Shown here: positions 8,555 through 10,647 of the stretch, in pieces | Position numbering within the stretch: the first letter of the stretch is position 1 | Layout: every line of letters begins with the position of its first letter | Translations under genes and position numbers: made by a program | Notes under the pieces: generated by a model | What the model was told of the DNA's origin: nothing | Database searches by the model: none | The model's input: the letters and a program-made list of their open reading frames with translations, nothing else | Assembly: GCA_030590765.1 (NCBI GenBank) | Contig: JAUVCP010000039.1 | Location: 1 to 10,647, forward strand | Source: Flavobacteriaceae bacterium | GTDB taxonomy: Bacteria; Bacteroidota; Bacteroidia; Flavobacteriales; Flavobacteriaceae | Direction: 5' to 3' | DNA length: 10,647 nt

Positions 8555-8673
8555 CTATTTTCCGATACAGAAAGTAATTATAGTTGAGAATCAGTTATTT
8601 ATATGGTGCGGGCAACAAATAGGCAACAGCTTTACTGGATAAAAGGAAGAAAAAAACAAATAAGAGTAGATTA
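8555..8673 (-). repeat. Attachment-like direct repeat, copy 1 (mnmE 3'-end core plus element arm)
   Basis: This aligns without gaps to 9988-10106 at about 76% identity (about 91 of 119 positions). Blocks of near-perfect identity are 8562-8581, GGCAACAAATAGGC at 8611-8624, and 8657-8673 (one mismatch). On the - strand the first 18 bp (8555-8572) read TTC TGT ATC GGA AAA TAG, that is F-C-I-G-K-stop. This is the conserved C-terminus of MnmE and the known 18-bp target of SGI1-type islands. An in-frame stop at 8591-8593 shows no longer mnmE fragment is present. The remaining arm contains GGCAACA twice (8611-8617, 8622-8628), which could be recombinase arm-binding sites. I infer that this is the outer attachment site of an inserted element. 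Confidence 0.7.
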
Positions 8674-8771
8674 TAGATTTACTTTATTATTTGACATTAA
8701 TAATTCAGATAATACTTTTCCTAATTGAAAGTCATTTTTTGACTCACATAATTATCATCAGTTATTTATTT

Positions 8772-9908
8772 TTATCCGCTTGTATTTAATTTTTCAAACG
8801 TTTTAACTGATTCTATAAATAACTCCCAAAAGTCCAAATGAAACTGATAACTATTATTTTTTACCAATATTTCATGTTCTGTAAGCATTTCTTTTTCGTT
8901 AGGATGAAATTTCCTATTTTTTGAGTCCGGATCATGAAGATAAAAGAATTCCGGGTGAAATTGCGGAGCAATAACATTTGGGTATTTCTTATGAATTAGC
9001 ATCTCTATCACTTTTCCATCCATGGAAGTAGCTGCCACTTTAATATCTTTTCCTAAGTTTTTAACTGCCTGGTGGTGACTACTTGCAACTATAGGATTGA
9101 ATTCATTTTTTAGCTTAAGTTTTTTTCTTAACTCTTTATTGATAATTTTTACATGATGAAAATTGTGATTATTAATCTCTGCTTCCGGATAAAGAAGTTT
9201 GTTGTAGTTTTTATGCATTTGATCTGTACCAAGATTTATTACATCTTCTACATAATTAAGCCCATAAATATCTGAAGGTATATCTTGATACATATCTCCA
9301 CCGGTTGCAACATTCATGGTTTGCATACCAAGGCATATTCCCATCACGGGATAATTTGGTTTTTCTTCTAAAAAATTATTAAAATCACCATTTTGATTTC
9401 CTCCTAATAAATGAAAAAGGAAACTTAATTCAAACAAATGTCTATTGGGAGTTTTAATTCCAACGGTTAGATTTGTCTTTTGCCCATAATAAACCGGAGG
9501 AATATCCCATCCACCAAAAAATATAATACCATCAGAATTTTGGAATACATCCCGAAAATCATCTGTACATTCATTTTTTTTATAAATATTGTCGATATCT
9601 AGGTTGCCATATATCTCCTTAAATTTTATACATTTTATATTGTTTTCTTTGACAAACTTTTTGGCTTCGCTATATTTTATTTCACTTTTGGTGTAAAAAA
9701 CAGCGAGATATTCAATGCCTTTAGCATTGATAACACCATTCTTAGTCATATATGCTATAGACTTTAAATAAAACACATCCGGATTGATAAGAACAATTTT
9801 TATTTTTTCGGTGTTGTCTTTATCCGTATTGTTAACGGGAATTATTGGAGCTGAATATGATTTTCCAATTATAAATAATATTGAAAAAAGAAGTACAATT
9901 CTTTTCAT
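8772..9908 (-). CDS. Exported class-I glutamine amidotransferase-like hydrolase (PuuD / peptidase C26 type)
   Basis: This is a 378-residue member of the gamma-glutamyl-gamma-aminobutyrate hydrolase family. The catalytic triad is visible: nucleophile C192 in MGICLGMQ, and H318 with E320 in APQFHPEF. Also typical are FFGGWDIPPVYYG (the family's GG-D-P-YG element), the TGGDMYQDIP segment after the nucleophile, and SSHHQAVKNLG. It is longer than the cytoplasmic PuuD-type enzymes (about 250 residues). It also starts with a signal peptide (residues 1-19, ending SYSA), so it probably acts in the periplasm or outside the cell on gamma-glutamyl compounds. The true substrate is unknown. It stands alone on the - strand between the two attachment-like repeats, convergent with the barrel gene, which suggests acquired cargo. 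No strong flavobacterial promoter motif is seen upstream. Confidence 0.88.
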   Translation of the reverse strand: MKRIVLLFSILFIIGKSYSAPIIPVNNTDKDNTEKIKIVLINPDVFYLKSIAYMTKNGVINAKGIEYLAVFYTKSEIKYSEAKKFVKENNIKCIKFKEIYGNLDIDNIYKKNECTDDFRDVFQNSDGIIFFGGWDIPPVYYGQKTNLTVGIKTPNRHLFELSFLFHLLGGNQNGDFNNFLEEKPNYPVMGICLGMQTMNVATGGDMYQDIPSDIYGLNYVEDVINLGTDQMHKNYNKLLYPEAEINNHNFHHVKIINKELRKKLKLKNEFNPIVASSHHQAVKNLGKDIKVAATSMDGKVIEMLIHKKYPNVIAPQFHPEFFYLHDPDSKNRKFHPNEKEMLTEHEILVKNNSYQFHLDFWELFIESVKTFEKLNTSG

Positions 9909-9987
9909 AAGTTATTGATTTTATACGAATTTACTAAATATAATTGAGCTGTATAAAAAAAGTGCTTAACAAACAAAGAAAAGGTAC

Positions 9988-10106
9988 TTATTTGCCGATA
10001 CAGAAAGTAATTATTATTGATAATCAAATACTTACGGGGCGAAGGCAACAAATAGGCTACATATTTCAGTGATAAAAATCTAAAAAAGACAAATAAGAAT
10101 AGATTA
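9988..10106 (-). repeat. Attachment-like direct repeat, copy 2 (mnmE 3'-end core plus element arm)
   Basis: This is the second copy of the 119-bp repeat, in the same orientation as 8555-8673 and without indels. Its - strand core (9988-10005) reads TTC TGT ATC GGC AAA TAA, again F-C-I-G-K-stop. It differs from copy 1 at two of 18 bases: one synonymous glycine codon change and one change of stop codon. An in-frame TGA lies at 10024-10026, at the same offset as in copy 1. The shared GGCAACAAATAGGC block is at 10044-10057 and the end block is at 10090-10106. It ends 25 bp from the stop codon of the Argonaute gene. I read it as the junction between the hydrolase module and an Argonaute-bearing module. 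Confidence 0.7.
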
Positions 10107-10131
10107 GGTTAAGCATTTCACTAGGCAGTGT

Positions 10132-10647
10132 TTACAAAAACCACAATTTATCTTTTCCATAACTAGGTATATCTGTTCCTTTAAAATTGGGTACAATTTC
10201 TGCTAACATTTCTGGATATTTGATAGTTACTGGTACATTTTGTTGTCGTAACGATTTCCAGTATAATCGGCTGAATTGATACACTTGTTCAATTAGTAAT
10301 TTATTTGTCTTTACATCATCTAAGGCTCCCTCTGTAGGACTTGAAATTGTCAATTTGATTGGAAAAGAATAACTTTCACCATAAGGATATTTTATATCAT
10401 TGCTATATCTACTATTATTAAATAATAAATATTGATTCCATCCAATTTTTATAAATGTACCGCTCTGGGGCATTAGTTTTCCATGCCAATCAGTATCAAA
10501 AGCAATAATATCTTCTGAGTCAGTTTTATTAATATTTACAATATAAAGAGGACATCCCAATTCTAATCTATTCATCTTATTAATAATAGGATCTATCTCT
10601 TTTTTACTCATTTCTTTGTAAAAATGAATAACTACTTTATCAGGATT
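10132..10647 (-). CDS. Prokaryotic Argonaute, C-terminal part of the PIWI domain (5' end outside window)
   Basis: This is the last 171 residues of a pAgo. The frame is open to the window edge, and the 12 residues before the first internal Met (codon at 10609-10611) are NPDKVVIHFYKE, a typical PIWI strand, so that Met is not the start. Other recognisable parts are the QVYQFSRLYWKSL helix, PVTIKYPEMLAEIVPNF, and a C-terminal DKLWFL. In known Piwi proteins the terminal carboxylate helps bind the metal and the guide 5' phosphate. By recalled alignment, the third catalytic Asp position (YRDG in Ago2) is Glu in FYKE, and the fourth (YAH/YAD) is Glu in KYPE. This suggests a slicing-deficient protein of the short or long-B type. 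It acts in guide-directed defence against foreign nucleic acid. If it is a short pAgo, its APAZ-effector partner must lie upstream, outside the window. Confidence 0.85.
   Translation of the reverse strand, partial: NPDKVVIHFYKEMSKKEIDPIINKMNRLELGCPLYIVNINKTDSEDIIAFDTDWHGKLMPQSGTFIKIGWNQYLLFNNSRYSNDIKYPYGESYSFPIKLTISSPTEGALDDVKTNKLLIEQVYQFSRLYWKSLRQQNVPVTIKYPEMLAEIVPNFKGTDIPSYGKDKLWFL

Larger units (their letters stand above)
8455..8771. other. 317-bp gene-free stretch between convergent genes
   Basis: This gap separates the + strand barrel gene from the - strand hydrolase gene. It holds the hairpin at 8457-8480, about 75 bp of AT-rich DNA without recognisable features, and the left attachment-like repeat (8555-8673). 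The last 98 bp lead up to the hydrolase stop and contain a short AGTCA-TTTTT-TGACT stem-loop (8730-8744). No coding frame here is convincing. Confidence 0.6.
8555..10005 (-). mobile_element. Putative one-gene integrated module between two mnmE-type attachment sites
   Basis: Two directly repeated attachment-like sites about 1.43 kb apart bracket a single - strand gene. On the - strand the order is core (9988-10005), 79-bp leader, hydrolase gene, 98-bp spacer, conserved arm, core (8555-8572). This is the layout expected when one element inserts at the mnmE 3' end next to another. No integrase gene lies inside, so the module is either a decayed remnant or mobilised in trans by a recombinase encoded elsewhere, perhaps beyond the Argonaute gene. 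The repeats are seen directly; mobility is inferred. Confidence 0.45.

Noticed and set aside
9988..10026. A real mnmE gene fragment longer than the core
   Set aside because: Only F-C-I-G-K-stop is preserved; upstream codons do not match the MnmE C-terminal region and an in-frame TGA lies at 10024-10026 (8591-8593 in the other copy).
8555..10106. Insertion sequence or CRISPR interpretation of the repeats
   Set aside because: The repeats are direct, not terminal inverted, and no transposase lies between them. There are only two copies, 1.4 kb apart, with a gene between them, unlike a CRISPR array.
10609..10611. Internal Met (codon at 10609-10611) as the start of a 159-residue protein
   Set aside because: The 12 codons before it match a conserved PIWI strand (PDKVVIHFYKE) and the frame is open to the window edge.

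Overview
The window is AT-rich DNA typical of a member of the Bacteroidota, most likely a flavobacterium. The evidence is a TonB-dependent receptor (TBDR) with an N-terminal carboxypeptidase-like domain, a DUF4249 lipoprotein, a GLPGLI-family protein, a LytS/LytTR two-component pair, and starts without clear Shine-Dalgarno sequences. No rRNA, tRNA or CRISPR array was seen.

Left part (1-8454, all + strand): a cell-envelope gene cluster. It opens with the 3' part of a LytS-type sensor kinase, abutted by its LytTR response regulator. A TBDR and a DUF4249 lipoprotein follow one base apart, forming an outer-membrane uptake pair. A 464-bp gap holds a hairpin after the lipoprotein gene, a perfect 24-bp palindrome, a doubtful 77-codon ORF and a nested inverted-repeat structure. 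Next come a GLPGLI protein and a 908-residue outer-membrane beta-barrel protein, three bases apart. A plausible reading is that the two-component system controls one or both outer-membrane modules. The substrates cannot be read from the sequence.

Right part (about 8555-10647, genes on the - strand): this looks like an accessory region. Two direct repeats of about 119 bp (8555-8673 and 9988-10106, ungapped, about 76% identical) flank one gene, an exported class-I glutamine amidotransferase-like hydrolase of the PuuD/peptidase C26 type. One end of each repeat, read on the - strand, spells the codons for F-C-I-G-K-stop. This is the conserved C-terminus of MnmE (TrmE/ThdF), whose last 18 bp are the known attachment site of SGI1-type integrative elements. 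The repeats are therefore best read as attachment sites left by elements inserted in tandem at the mnmE 3' end.

Beyond the second repeat, running off the window edge, is the C-terminal 171 residues of a prokaryotic Argonaute PIWI domain. Two catalytic positions appear substituted, so it may be a short, nuclease-dead pAgo with its effector partner outside the window. The most interesting idea here is a stacked mnmE-targeted island array in which an Argonaute defence module and a one-gene module sit side by side.
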